Origin: Pseudomonadota bacterium
Lineage (GTDB): Bacteria; Pseudomonadota; Alphaproteobacteria; Rhizobiales; Rhizobiaceae
Reading direction: 5' to 3'
DNA length: 64,000 bases
Assembly (NCBI GenBank): GCA_023451735.1
Contig: JAEXYH010000099.1
Location: 1-64,000 of the forward strand
Program-made: the position numbers and the translations under genes
Part shown: one piece after another, positions 42,060 through 50,680 of the stretch
How positions within the stretch are numbered: the stretch's first letter is position 1
How the letters are laid out: every line of letters starts with the position of its first letter
The notes under the pieces: model-generated
Told to the model about the DNA's origin: nothing
Databases searched by the model: none
The model's input: only the letters and a program-made list of their open reading frames with translations

Positions 42060-42767
42060 ATGAACAAGACAAGCCAGAGCCTGGCGGTGGCTGTGTCTGA
42101 GATCGGCGATGGAGCGACGGTTATGATCGGCGGCTTCGGCGGATCCGGGGCTCCGATCGAACTCATTCATGCGCTGATCGATAAGGGACCGAAGGACCTG
42201 ACCGTTATCAACAACAATGCCGGCAATGGCCGGATCGGGATTGCGGCCATGATCGACGCTGGCATGGTCAGAAAGATGATTTGTTCGTTCCCGAAATCGT
42301 CCGATCCTCGCGCTTTTACCGATAAATATCTGGCCGGAGAAATCGAGCTGGAGCTTGTTCCGCAAGGGACGCTTGCGGAACGTATCCGTGCCGGAGGCGC
42401 CGGGATACCGGCGTTCTATACACCGACCGCCTACGGTACCGAGCTTGCGGAAGGCAAGCCGGTCGGCGAGTTCGATGGTCGACATTATGTTCAGGAACGA
42501 TGGCTCAAGGCCGACTTCGCGATCATCAAAGCCCATCTCGGCGATCGCCACGGCAATCTCACCTACAATAAGGCCGCACGTAACTTTAATCCGTTGATGT
42601 GCATGGCTGCCGCCCGGACGATCGTTCAGGTTTCCAGGATTGTCGAGGCGGGTGAGATCGACCCCGAACATGTCGTGACGCCGGGAATCTTCGTCGATCG
42701 TCTCGTCGAGGTTTCGCAGCCTCACCAGGAGGAGGAACTTATTCGAGCCGGAGTGACCTACGCATGA
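42060..42767 (+). CDS. pcaI: 3-oxoadipate CoA-transferase subunit A
   Basis: 235 aa, class I CoA-transferase alpha subunit. GATVMIGGFGGSGAPIELI is the glycine-rich coenzyme loop; NNNAGNGRIGIAAMI, GAGIPAFYTPTAYGTELAEG and GNLTYNKAARNFNPLM follow the family order. It transfers CoA from succinyl-CoA to 3-oxoadipate together with PcaJ. AAGGA is 6 nt before the ATG at 42060. It overlaps pcaJ by 4 bp. Confidence 0.93.
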   Translation: MNKTSQSLAVAVSEIGDGATVMIGGFGGSGAPIELIHALIDKGPKDLTVINNNAGNGRIGIAAMIDAGMVRKMICSFPKSSDPRAFTDKYLAGEIELELVPQGTLAERIRAGGAGIPAFYTPTAYGTELAEGKPVGEFDGRHYVQERWLKADFAIIKAHLGDRHGNLTYNKAARNFNPLMCMAAARTIVQVSRIVEAGEIDPEHVVTPGIFVDRLVEVSQPHQEEELIRAGVTYA

Positions 42768-43453
42768 CCAGCGCTGTTCACGAAGAGATCAAGCTGACCA
42801 ACGCCCAGATCGCCTGGCGTGCAGCCCAGGACATTGTTGACGGCGCCTATGTCAATCTCGGTATCGGCTTTCCCGAAATGGTTGCCCGCTACCAGCCCCC
42901 CGGTCGGGAGGCAATCTTTCACACGGAAAACGGCATACTCGATTTCGGTGAGGCGCCGAGGGCAGGCGAGGAGGACTGGGACCTCATCAATGCCGGCAAG
43001 AAGGCGGTGACGCTGAAGCCGGGCGCGTCTTTCTTTCATCATGCAGACAGCTTCGCCATGGTGCGCGGCGGCCATCTCGATGTCGCAATCCTTGGGGCAC
43101 TTCAGGTTGCGCAAAGCGGGGATCTGGCGAACTGGCGTGTCGGATCCAAGGGCGTTCCGGCAGTCGGCGGCGCGATGGATCTTGTGCATGGTGCACGCCA
43201 GGTCTTCGTTATCACAGAGCATGTGACAAAGAATGGCGAACCTAAGCTCGTGGAGAAATGCACTTTTCCGCTGACCGGTGTGGCCTGTGTTACCCGAATT
43301 TACACCAGCCACGCCGTCATCGACATCGCCGATGGACGCTTCGTCCTGCGAGAGAAGCTTGCTGCGGTCAGCGTCGAGGACCTGCAGGCCATGACCGGTG
43401 CTCCCTTGCATATCACGGGTCCGGTCGCCGCTCTCATCGTTCCCGAACTCTGA
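42764..43453 (+). CDS. pcaJ: 3-oxoadipate CoA-transferase subunit B
   Basis: 229 aa, class I CoA-transferase beta subunit. YVNLGIGFPEMVARY and HTENGILDFG carry the catalytic Glu55 that forms the glutamyl-CoA intermediate; later motifs are SFAMVRGGHLDVAILGALQV and GVPAVGGAMDLVHGA. It is coupled to pcaI by ATGA and followed 11 bp later by pcaF. Confidence 0.94.
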   Translation: MTSAVHEEIKLTNAQIAWRAAQDIVDGAYVNLGIGFPEMVARYQPPGREAIFHTENGILDFGEAPRAGEEDWDLINAGKKAVTLKPGASFFHHADSFAMVRGGHLDVAILGALQVAQSGDLANWRVGSKGVPAVGGAMDLVHGARQVFVITEHVTKNGEPKLVEKCTFPLTGVACVTRIYTSHAVIDIADGRFVLREKLAAVSVEDLQAMTGAPLHITGPVAALIVPEL

Positions 43454-43464
43454 GGAGAGTACCA

Positions 43465-44670
43465 GTGGCTGAGGCTTTCATCTGCGATTACATCCGCACT
43501 CCCATTGGTCGTTTCGGCGGTTCCCTTTCTTCTGTGAGGACTGACGATCTCGGCGCGATACCACTTAAGGCGCTTGTCGAGCGAAATGCCGGCGTGGATT
43601 GGGAGGCAGTTGGCGACGTGGTCTATGGATGCGCCAACCAGGCGGGTGAGGATAACCGGAATGTGGCGCGTATGTCGCTGCTTCTGGCGGGGATATCGGT
43701 TTCCGTCACCGGTACGACCATCAATCGCTTGTGCGGTTCGGGAATGGATGCCGTTATCACCGCGGCGCGCGCCATCAAGTCGGGTGAGGCGGAGTTGATG
43801 ATTGCGGGTGGCGTCGAAAGCATGAGCCGGGCACCGTTCGTCATGCCGAAGGCGGAGGCCGCGTTCTCGCGTCATGCCGAGATCCATGACACGACAATCG
43901 GCTGGCGTTTCGTCAATCCGCTGATGAAGAAACAGTACGGTGTCGATTCCATGCCCGAGACCGGCGAGAATGTTGCGGAAGACTACCGGATCTCGCGCGA
44001 GGATCAGGATGCCTTTGCTCTGCGCAGTCAGAACAAAGCTGCGATCGCTCAGGATAACGGCCGGCTGGCGCGCGAAATCACACCGGTCGTTATCCCCCAA
44101 CGTAAGGGCGACGCGCTTGTCATCTCAAAAGATGAACATCCGCGAGCAACCACGATTGAAGCACTTGCCAAACTGGGCACCCCCTTCAAAAAGGAGGGCG
44201 GTACCGTAACAGCCGGCAATGCCTCCGGCGTGAACGACGGGGCCGCGGCCCTCATTCTGGCCTCGGAAACGGCAATCAGAAAATACCGATTGACGCCTAT
44301 CGCACGTGTTCTCGGCGGAGCGACAGCGGGTGTTCCTCCGCGTGTCATGGGCATCGGCCCTGCGCCTGCTTCCAGAAAACTGATGGCATTGCTCGGTCTG
44401 ACGCAGGATCAGTTTGATGTCATTGAACTCAACGAGGCATTTGCCTCCCAGGGGCTCGCGACTTTGCGTGAACTCGGCATCGCCGATGATGATCCGCGCG
44501 TCAATCCGAATGGCGGGGCGATCGCGCTCGGGCATCCGCTGGGCATGTCGGGCGCCAGGATTGCAGGCACCGCTGCCCTGGAACTTTCTTCCGGCAAGGG
44601 TGACCATGCGCTCGCAACCATGTGTATTGGTGTGGGGCAGGGTATCGCTCTTGCTCTCGGTCACGCCTGA
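43465..44670 (+). CDS. pcaF: 3-oxoadipyl-CoA thiolase
   Basis: 401 aa. Catalytic Cys90 in NRLCGSGMDAV, the His of GGAIALGHPLGMSGAR and the second Cys of ATMCIGVGQG form the thiolase site. It cleaves 3-oxoadipyl-CoA to succinyl-CoA and acetyl-CoA, ending the pathway. The GTG start at 43465 follows GGAG by 7 nt and gives the conserved AEAFICDYIRTPIGRFGG N-terminus; the open frame continues upstream inside pcaJ and should not be used. Confidence 0.95.
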   Translation: MAEAFICDYIRTPIGRFGGSLSSVRTDDLGAIPLKALVERNAGVDWEAVGDVVYGCANQAGEDNRNVARMSLLLAGISVSVTGTTINRLCGSGMDAVITAARAIKSGEAELMIAGGVESMSRAPFVMPKAEAAFSRHAEIHDTTIGWRFVNPLMKKQYGVDSMPETGENVAEDYRISREDQDAFALRSQNKAAIAQDNGRLAREITPVVIPQRKGDALVISKDEHPRATTIEALAKLGTPFKKEGGTVTAGNASGVNDGAAALILASETAIRKYRLTPIARVLGGATAGVPPRVMGIGPAPASRKLMALLGLTQDQFDVIELNEAFASQGLATLRELGIADDDPRVNPNGGAIALGHPLGMSGARIAGTAALELSSGKGDHALATMCIGVGQGIALALGHA

Positions 44671-44707
44671 ATGCTTTCTCGTCCCGAAATAGTGAGATGG
44701 GGCGCGG

Positions 44708-45424
44708 CTAATGCAAGCCGCCCACGCCGAGCAATCGCTCTACCGTTTCCTGATCTTGCGAAAGCGCGGAAGGTGTGCCGCTCCAAGCAACACGACCGCG
44801 TTCAAGCACGATGACCTCGTCGGCAAAGTCGAGAGCGCTTTGGATCCGCTGCTCGACAAGCAGGATCGTCATGTCTCCGGAGGCGGCAAGGTCTGCGAAC
44901 ACCGCCATAAGCTCTTCGCAGATAACGGGAGCCAGTCCTTCAAGCGGCTCATCCAGCAGCAGCACCGCGGGGCGGCCCAGGATCGTGCGCGCCGTGGTCA
45001 GCATCTGCTGCTCACCGCCGGACAATTGGCTGCCGAGGTTCTTGCGCCGTTCCTTCAATCTGGGAAACAACATGTAGGCTTCCTCGATCGCGTCCTTTTT
45101 CCGGTTCTTCAGGCCGACCGTCAGGTTTTCTTCGACGCTAAGGCTTGGGAATATGTCTCGCGTCTGCGGCACGTAGCCAAGACCCGCATGGGCACGCGCT
45201 GCAGTTGATGCCGAACCGAGGTCGAGGTCTCCCATCGTTATGCGCCCCTCATAGCGGCGGGTCTGTCCTGCCAGCGTTGCGAAGAGCGTGGTCTTGCCCA
45301 TTCCGTTGCGACCGAGAACGGCAAGCCGGCGCCCTGGGCTTACGGAAAACGAGATCGATTCGAGGATACGGGTCGGACCATAGCCTGCCGAGAGATTGTC
45401 GACTTTAAGCATCATGGCCGGCAT
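44708..45424 (-). CDS. livF: Branched-chain-type ABC transporter ATPase (LivF family)
   Basis: 238-aa ATPase: Walker A GRNGMGKTT, signature LSGGEQQML, Walker B VLLLDEPLEGLAP, switch LLVEQRIQSALDFADE. The start at 45424 follows GGAG by 8 nt and overlaps the livG stop by 20 bp. It is the last gene of a five-gene importer between pcaF and pobA. The set parallels the S. meliloti protocatechuate importer PcaMNVWX, so aromatic acid uptake is more likely than amino acid uptake. Confidence 0.88.
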   Translation of the reverse strand: MPAMMLKVDNLSAGYGPTRILESISFSVSPGRRLAVLGRNGMGKTTLFATLAGQTRRYEGRITMGDLDLGSASTAARAHAGLGYVPQTRDIFPSLSVEENLTVGLKNRKKDAIEEAYMLFPRLKERRKNLGSQLSGGEQQMLTTARTILGRPAVLLLDEPLEGLAPVICEELMAVFADLAASGDMTILLVEQRIQSALDFADEVIVLERGRVAWSGTPSALSQDQETVERLLGVGGLH

Positions 45425-46169
45425 TGGCGTAGCTCCCGAGATAGGCCTCGCGGACGCGGGCATCCTTTGTTACGTCTGAGGGAAGTCCGTCGAATATGAT
45501 GGTTCCGGCGGCGAGCACGATCACCCGTTTGGCAAATCGGAACACCAGATCCATGTCGTGTTCGATCATCAACACAGCAAGATCCGGCGGCAGCTTCGCA
45601 AGCGCTTCCTCGATCCGCCCCGTATCGCTTTGCGGAACGCCTGCGGCTGGTTCGTCCAGCAAGAGGACGCTTGGCTTCAGTGCGAGAGCGATCGCCAGTT
45701 CCAAAAGCCGCTGCTGCCCATAGGCGATTTCACAGATCTTTCGATGCGCCAAGGCATAAAGGCCCAGTCTTTCAAGCAAATCATCGACCTCTTCCATCAC
45801 CGCCGGACGGGTGAGAAAGTTGCCGTGGAGTTGAGATGATTTTCCCGTTCGCTGGAGAACCGCCAGCCCCACATGCTCGGCAGGCGTCATGTCCTGGAAA
45901 AGGCGCGTCACCTGGAACGAACGGACAAGGCCGCGCTGAACCCGGCCAGTCGGTCCGATCCGGGTTACCGGTTCGTTGCGAAGACGCACTTCGCCTGAGC
46001 TCGGTTTCAGCACGCCGGTGACGAGATTGACGAAAGTCGTCTTGCCGGCTCCGTTCGGCCCGATGAGTGCCACCCTGTCCCCGGCCGCCATGGAGAGCGA
46101 GACGTCATTTGTGACGACGAGCCCGCCGAACGCCTTTTTCAGGTTGATAACTTCAAACACGGCGCTCAT
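45405..46169 (-). CDS. livG: Branched-chain-type ABC transporter ATPase (LivG family)
   Basis: 254 aa. Walker A GPNGAGKTT, Q-loop VRSFQVTRLFQDM, signature reduced to AYGQQRLLELAIAL (typical of LivG proteins), Walker B VLLLDEPAAGVPQ, switch LMIEHDMDLVF. Its start overlaps the livM stop by 4 bp. Confidence 0.9.
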   Translation of the reverse strand: MSAVFEVINLKKAFGGLVVTNDVSLSMAAGDRVALIGPNGAGKTTFVNLVTGVLKPSSGEVRLRNEPVTRIGPTGRVQRGLVRSFQVTRLFQDMTPAEHVGLAVLQRTGKSSQLHGNFLTRPAVMEEVDDLLERLGLYALAHRKICEIAYGQQRLLELAIALALKPSVLLLDEPAAGVPQSDTGRIEEALAKLPPDLAVLMIEHDMDLVFRFAKRVIVLAAGTIIFDGLPSDVTKDARVREAYLGSYANAGHDA

Positions 46170-47200
46170 GGGTCTGTCTCCCCGGCACGGTTCCTTCTTG
46201 CAGAAAGAAAATCTTGTACCGTCCCGAACACGCCTTTGGGTGCGAACAGGACGACGGCGATAAGAAGCGCTCCGACCATTGTCAGCCAGTGAAACGGGTT
46301 TGCCGCCGAAACGAAGTCCTCAAACAGCATGAAGACCAAGGTTCCCAGCAGCGCGCCGAAAAGCGAGCCCGTGCCGCCAAGAACGAGCATCACGAGCGCT
46401 TCTGCGGATTGAGTAAACGAAAGCGCATCGAGCGCGACGACCTGGGTGGAGATGGCGCTGAGCGCACCGCCGGCACCGGCGACCGCGCCCGAAATGATGT
46501 ACATCTTTACCAAGGCTTTATGGGGAGAAGCGCCGAGCGCTCGTATCCGTACAGGATCCTCCTTGATGCCACGGCAGAGCATGCCGAACGGCGAGCGGAC
46601 GACGATGCGCAGCAACACGAAGACGATCAGAAGCAGAGCCACGCCGAAGAAATAGGCGGTATGGCCGAAGAGATCGAACTCATAGACGCCAAAGAGCGGG
46701 TCGAGCACGATGCCCGACAAACCGTCGCTTCCACCGGTCCAGGAAGACGCCTTGTTGGCGAACTCATGAAACAGGTAGACAAGGGCGATCGAAAGCACGA
46801 GTTGGGGGAGGCCGTGAGCCCGCAGCATCACGATGCCGCAAACAAGGCCTGCGATAGCGCCCGCGATTATACCGCCCAATGTCATCAGCAGCGGATCGGT
46901 TATTCCGTAATGCGCGGAGAGCATGCCCGCCGCATAGGCGCCTGACCCGAACAGCGCCGCCTGGCCAAGGGTTGCAACACCGCAGTAGCCCGTCACGAGA
47001 TCGAGCGACAACACGAGAAGGGCGATTGCGATGATACGTGTCAGTAGTGCCAGGTTGTCGGGAAAGAGCATGTAGCCAGCCGCGGCGACGATCATGATGG
47101 CTGTGACACCGTAAAGGTCTCGCCTGATAAAGCGGGCCCTCAGGTGATTTCTGGCCGTTCTCGAACCGGGGGGCAGGATGGCATTGGTTTTCTCACTCAT
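46166..47200 (-). CDS. livM: Branched-chain-type ABC transporter permease (LivM family)
   Basis: 344 aa, about ten membrane helices after a basic N-terminal tail of 35 residues. GYCGVATLGQAALFGSGAYAAG and the cytoplasmic loop IKEDPVRIRALGASPHKALVKM are LivM hallmarks. It overlaps livG and livH by 4 bp each, so the four subunits are tightly coupled. Confidence 0.92.
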   Translation of the reverse strand: MSEKTNAILPPGSRTARNHLRARFIRRDLYGVTAIMIVAAAGYMLFPDNLALLTRIIAIALLVLSLDLVTGYCGVATLGQAALFGSGAYAAGMLSAHYGITDPLLMTLGGIIAGAIAGLVCGIVMLRAHGLPQLVLSIALVYLFHEFANKASSWTGGSDGLSGIVLDPLFGVYEFDLFGHTAYFFGVALLLIVFVLLRIVVRSPFGMLCRGIKEDPVRIRALGASPHKALVKMYIISGAVAGAGGALSAISTQVVALDALSFTQSAEALVMLVLGGTGSLFGALLGTLVFMLFEDFVSAANPFHWLTMVGALLIAVVLFAPKGVFGTVQDFLSARRNRAGETDP

Positions 47201-48060
47201 TTCGCACGTCCCGCCAGGCCACGTGGAAAGACACAGATGATCGCAATGACCGCAAGATAGAAGAAGAATTCGCCGAATTCAGGCATGAGATATCTACCGG
47301 TCGTGTCGATTGCCCCAAGCAGAAGGCAGGCCGCGAGTGCGCCCAGGATGGAGCCGGCACCGCCGACCGACACCACAACCAGAAATGTCACCATGTAGCG
47401 GAGTGCATAATACGGCTCTACCGGCAGTAATTCCGATCCGACCACTCCGCCGAAAGCCGCCAGCCCTACGGCCACTGCGAAACTGACCGCGTAGACGATC
47501 TCCGTTCGGACGCCCAAGGCCGCAGCCATTGCAGCATTATCGACAGATGCACGAAGCCTGATGCCAAAATTCGTCTTCTCGATTGCGTACCAGAGGCCGA
47601 GTGCGACGGCTAAGCCGCATGCGATCGCGAAGAGACGATGGACGGGTAGGGTGCGGAACCCGAGATCCGCCGAACCCTGCAGCGAAGGTGCAAGCGGGAT
47701 GGTCTTGAGCGTCGGTCCCATGACGAAGTTGGCGATGCCGATGATGCAGAACGTGATGCCGATCGTCATCAGTACCTGTGTAAGTTCGGGCTGGCCGTAG
47801 ATGCGGCGATAGAGCAGACGTTCGATCGGAACGGCGATCAGGACGGTGAAGACGACTGCCGCGATCAATGCGATCGTGTATCCGAAGGCGAGATCCCGCG
47901 CGACATAGGACGCTATATAGCCGCCGATCATGGCAAAGCCGCCATGGGCGAGGTTCACGACACGCATCAGGCCCATGGTTACCGAGAGGCCGATGGATAT
48001 GACGAACAGCACCATGCCGTAGGCAAGTGCGTCGACAGCTATGCTAAAGACTGTCTGCAT
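47197..48060 (-). CDS. livH: Branched-chain-type ABC transporter permease (LivH family)
   Basis: 287 aa, eight or so helices, with GLMRVVNLAHGGFAMIGGYIA near the N-terminus and IRLRASVDNAAMAAALGV in the cytoplasmic loop, both diagnostic. The start at 48060 (MQTVFSIAVDAL) has AGGA 5 nt upstream; ATGs at 48075 and 48111 are possible, but the second would place the hairpin at 48080-48101 inside the gene. Confidence 0.9.
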   Translation of the reverse strand: MQTVFSIAVDALAYGMVLFVISIGLSVTMGLMRVVNLAHGGFAMIGGYIASYVARDLAFGYTIALIAAVVFTVLIAVPIERLLYRRIYGQPELTQVLMTIGITFCIIGIANFVMGPTLKTIPLAPSLQGSADLGFRTLPVHRLFAIACGLAVALGLWYAIEKTNFGIRLRASVDNAAMAAALGVRTEIVYAVSFAVAVGLAAFGGVVGSELLPVEPYYALRYMVTFLVVVSVGGAGSILGALAACLLLGAIDTTGRYLMPEFGEFFFYLAVIAIICVFPRGLAGRAK

Positions 48061-48079
48061 AAAAATCCTGTTCATGAGT

Positions 48080-48101
48080 GGCAGGCCGAACCTGGCCTGC
48101 C
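48080..48101. other. Intercistronic hairpin behind the binding-protein gene
   Basis: GGCAGGCC (48080-48087) and GGCCTGCC (48094-48101) form a perfect 8-bp stem with a 6-nt loop in the 63-bp gap between the binding-protein gene and livH. No U-tract is present on the minus strand. It likely shapes the expression ratio within the operon. Confidence 0.6.
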
Positions 48102-48123
48102 GATCTGTCAAAGCGTCGGTTGC

Positions 48124-49296
48124 CTATTTCCCGGCGGCAAGACCCGGGTCACCCTGTTTCTCGAAGGTCTGGACTTCCTTATTGAGATATTTGCCGTCCG
48201 AACCTTTCGCCACTTCTCGCAGATAGATGTTCTGCGTGATGTGACGGCTTTCCGGATCAATTGACACCGGGCCGCGGGGGCTTGTCCAGGCAAGTCCCTT
48301 GACCGCATCGACCGCCTTCTGCGCATCCTGCTCGCCGCCTGTCGCCTCAATCATCTTGTAGATGACATGCATGCCATCGAACGCCCCCACAGAGGGAAAG
48401 GAAAGCTCCGCCTCGTTGCCGATCGCCTTGGTCGCAGCTTCGACGAAAGCTTTGTTTTCAGGAGAATCGTGGGAAACTGCGTAGTGGAAGGTTGTCTGTA
48501 TTCCCAATGCGGCATCGCCCAGCGCCGGCAGATCTGATTCCTGAGTGAGGTCGCCCGGCGCATAGAACTTGGTGCCGGCCGCCTTGAGGCCGTTGTCGTT
48601 GAACGCCTTTACGAAACCGAGCGTGGTCGGTCCGGAAGGCAGGAAGGCGAATACACCCTCGGCGCCCGAATCCTTGATACGCTGCATGATCGGGCTGAAA
48701 TCATTTGTGGAAAGCGGCATTCGTATTGCTTCCACGATCTCGCCGCCTGCCTGTTCGAATGCCTTCCTGAACGCATTTTCCGCGTCGACACCCGGTCCAT
48801 AATCGCTGACGACCGAAATGATCTTCTTCACTCCGGCATCGGAGGCGACTTTTGCGATTGGGGTGGAGGTCTGCCAGGTCGTGAACGACGTTCTGACGAC
48901 CAGAGGGCTGGTTTTCATGATGGCCGACGTTGCGGCATTCATGATGACCATTGGTACATTTCCTTGCTTGAGGATCGGTGTCACCGCCATTGCATCCGGC
49001 GTGAAATAGAAGCCTGCAAGGTACCGGACTTTCTCTTTGACGATCAGTTCCTGACCAAGCGCCTTGGACTGAGCCGGGTCTGCGGTAGGAACATCGCGGT
49101 AGACGATCTCGATTGTATCATCGCCAACAGTATTGCCATGAAGCGCCATATACGCATCTATTCCAGCCTTGAAATTCTTGCCCTGAAGCGCAAAGGGGCC
49201 GGAGAAGGGGCCAACTACGCCGACCTTGATGACATCGGCGGAAGCGGTCCCGCACAAAGCCATGACCGCGAATGCGGCAATTGCAGTCCTTTTCAT
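48124..49296 (-). CDS. Branched-chain-type ABC substrate-binding protein, probable aromatic acid binder
   Basis: 390 aa, Peripla_BP_6 family. The Sec signal MKRTAIAAFAVMALCGTASA is cleaved before DVIKVGVVGPFSGPFA. Further landmarks are YLAGFYFTPDAMAVTPIL, ISVVSDYGPGVDAENAF and a C-terminal HITQNIYLREV. AGGA is 6 nt before the ATG at 49296. It is first in the operon, 100 bp from pobA on the same strand. By synteny with pob and pca genes it should bind protocatechuate or 4-hydroxybenzoate (PcaM-like); amino acids cannot be excluded. Confidence 0.86.
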   Translation of the reverse strand: MKRTAIAAFAVMALCGTASADVIKVGVVGPFSGPFALQGKNFKAGIDAYMALHGNTVGDDTIEIVYRDVPTADPAQSKALGQELIVKEKVRYLAGFYFTPDAMAVTPILKQGNVPMVIMNAATSAIMKTSPLVVRTSFTTWQTSTPIAKVASDAGVKKIISVVSDYGPGVDAENAFRKAFEQAGGEIVEAIRMPLSTNDFSPIMQRIKDSGAEGVFAFLPSGPTTLGFVKAFNDNGLKAAGTKFYAPGDLTQESDLPALGDAALGIQTTFHYAVSHDSPENKAFVEAATKAIGNEAELSFPSVGAFDGMHVIYKMIEATGGEQDAQKAVDAVKGLAWTSPRGPVSIDPESRHITQNIYLREVAKGSDGKYLNKEVQTFEKQGDPGLAAGK

Positions 49297-49396
49297 GCTC
49301 ATTCCTCCCTGGTAGGTAGGTGCACGCCTCCACACATCGTGCGCCGGTTTCCGTATCGTGATTTGTGACAATCCTACTCGTTGCTGTCAGTCTCCG

Positions 49397-50569
49397 CTAA
49401 AAGGGCAATCCCACGTAGTTTTCGGCCAGAGCCGTGGACGCTGCCCGCGAATGCGTCAGGTAATCGAGTTCTGCCTCCTGGATCTTCTGACCGAACTCGT
49501 CCGTCTCGGGAAAGCGGTGGAGCATTGTCGTCATCCACCATGAGAAACGCACGGCTTTCCATACCCGTGCAAGAGCTTTCTTCGAATACGACTCTATCCC
49601 GGCATCGGAGCCTTCGAGATAATGTTCGCGCAACGCGTTGATGAGGTAGTGCACGTCGCTCGCAGCAAGGTTCAAACCCTTGGCACCGGTCGGCGGAACG
49701 ATGTGAGCGGCATCGCCGACCAGGAACAGGCGGCCAAAACGCATGGGCTCGGCCACGAAGGAACGTAGCGGAGCGATCGATTTCTCAAAAGATGGCGCGG
49801 TTATGAGATTTTCAGCATGGGACGGCGGTAGCCGACGTCGCAGCTCATCCCAAAACCGGTCGTCGCTCCACTCTTCGGCTTTCTGATCAAGGGGACATTG
49901 GATGTAATAACGGCTTCGCGTTGGCGAACGCATCGAACAAAGTGCAAATCCGCGTGGATGATTTGCATATATCAGCTCGTGGCTTACAGGTGCGATATCC
50001 GCCAGGATACCGAGCCATCCGAATGGATAAACTTTCTCGAAGAGGGCAAGTGCAGCCTCGGGAACCGACTTGCGGCTCGTACCGTGGAAGCCGTCGCAGC
50101 CCGCAATGAAATCGCAGTCGATGCGATGTGTTATGCCGTCTTTTCGATAGGTCACATGGGGCGACGACCCGGAAAAATCGTGCGGCTGCACGTCGTCAGC
50201 CTCGTAAACGGTATGCGCACCACTTCGTTCACGCGCGTCCATCAAGTCGCGCGTCACCTCTGTCTGGCCGTAAACCATAACGCGCTTGCCGCCAGTCAGT
50301 CCGTTAAGATCTATCCTGTGGTCGCGGCCGTCGAAGGCGAGATCGAATCCATCATGTGGCAGCCCTTCGGCCGCCATACGTTCGCCGGCACCTGCCTGGC
50401 TCAGGAGATTAACGGTGCCTTCCTCAAGTATGCCGGCGCGGACACGGCCGAGAATGTAGTCTTTGCTCACCCGGTCAAGGACGAGGTTGTCGATTCCTGC
50501 GCCGGTCAAAAGCTGCCCAAGCAGCAGGCCGGATGGTCCCGCGCCTATTATCACAACTTGATGCCTCAA
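49397..50569 (-). CDS. pobA: 4-hydroxybenzoate 3-monooxygenase
   Basis: 390-aa FAD aromatic hydroxylase. FAD motif VIIGAGPSG at the N-terminus, DRVSKDYILGRVRAGILEEG with the FAD-shielding Arg, substrate-binding SRYYIQC, and LFLVGDAAHIVPPTGAKGLN. It hydroxylates 4-hydroxybenzoate to protocatechuate with NAD(P)H and oxygen. The start codon is TTG at 50569 with GGGAGG 5 nt upstream, and it gives exactly the conserved N-terminus. It is divergent from an AraC-type gene. Confidence 0.95.
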   Translation of the reverse strand: MRHQVVIIGAGPSGLLLGQLLTGAGIDNLVLDRVSKDYILGRVRAGILEEGTVNLLSQAGAGERMAAEGLPHDGFDLAFDGRDHRIDLNGLTGGKRVMVYGQTEVTRDLMDARERSGAHTVYEADDVQPHDFSGSSPHVTYRKDGITHRIDCDFIAGCDGFHGTSRKSVPEAALALFEKVYPFGWLGILADIAPVSHELIYANHPRGFALCSMRSPTRSRYYIQCPLDQKAEEWSDDRFWDELRRRLPPSHAENLITAPSFEKSIAPLRSFVAEPMRFGRLFLVGDAAHIVPPTGAKGLNLAASDVHYLINALREHYLEGSDAGIESYSKKALARVWKAVRFSWWMTTMLHRFPETDEFGQKIQEAELDYLTHSRAASTALAENYVGLPF

Positions 50570-50680
50570 TCACGCCTCCCAACGAAATTGATAATTGCAA
50601 ATTCCACGATTGGGAGTTGCCGCGAAAGAGACGCTCTGTTCTTTTAATTGTACTTTTCGAACATCGGAGGAGCGTTCGAC

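Noticed and set aside
50576..50616. Inverted repeat CTCCCAA...TTGGGAG between pobA and the AraC gene
   Set aside because: The left arm is simply the pobA Shine-Dalgarno on the other strand; spacing of 27 bp and AraC sites being usually direct repeats make an operator unconvincing.
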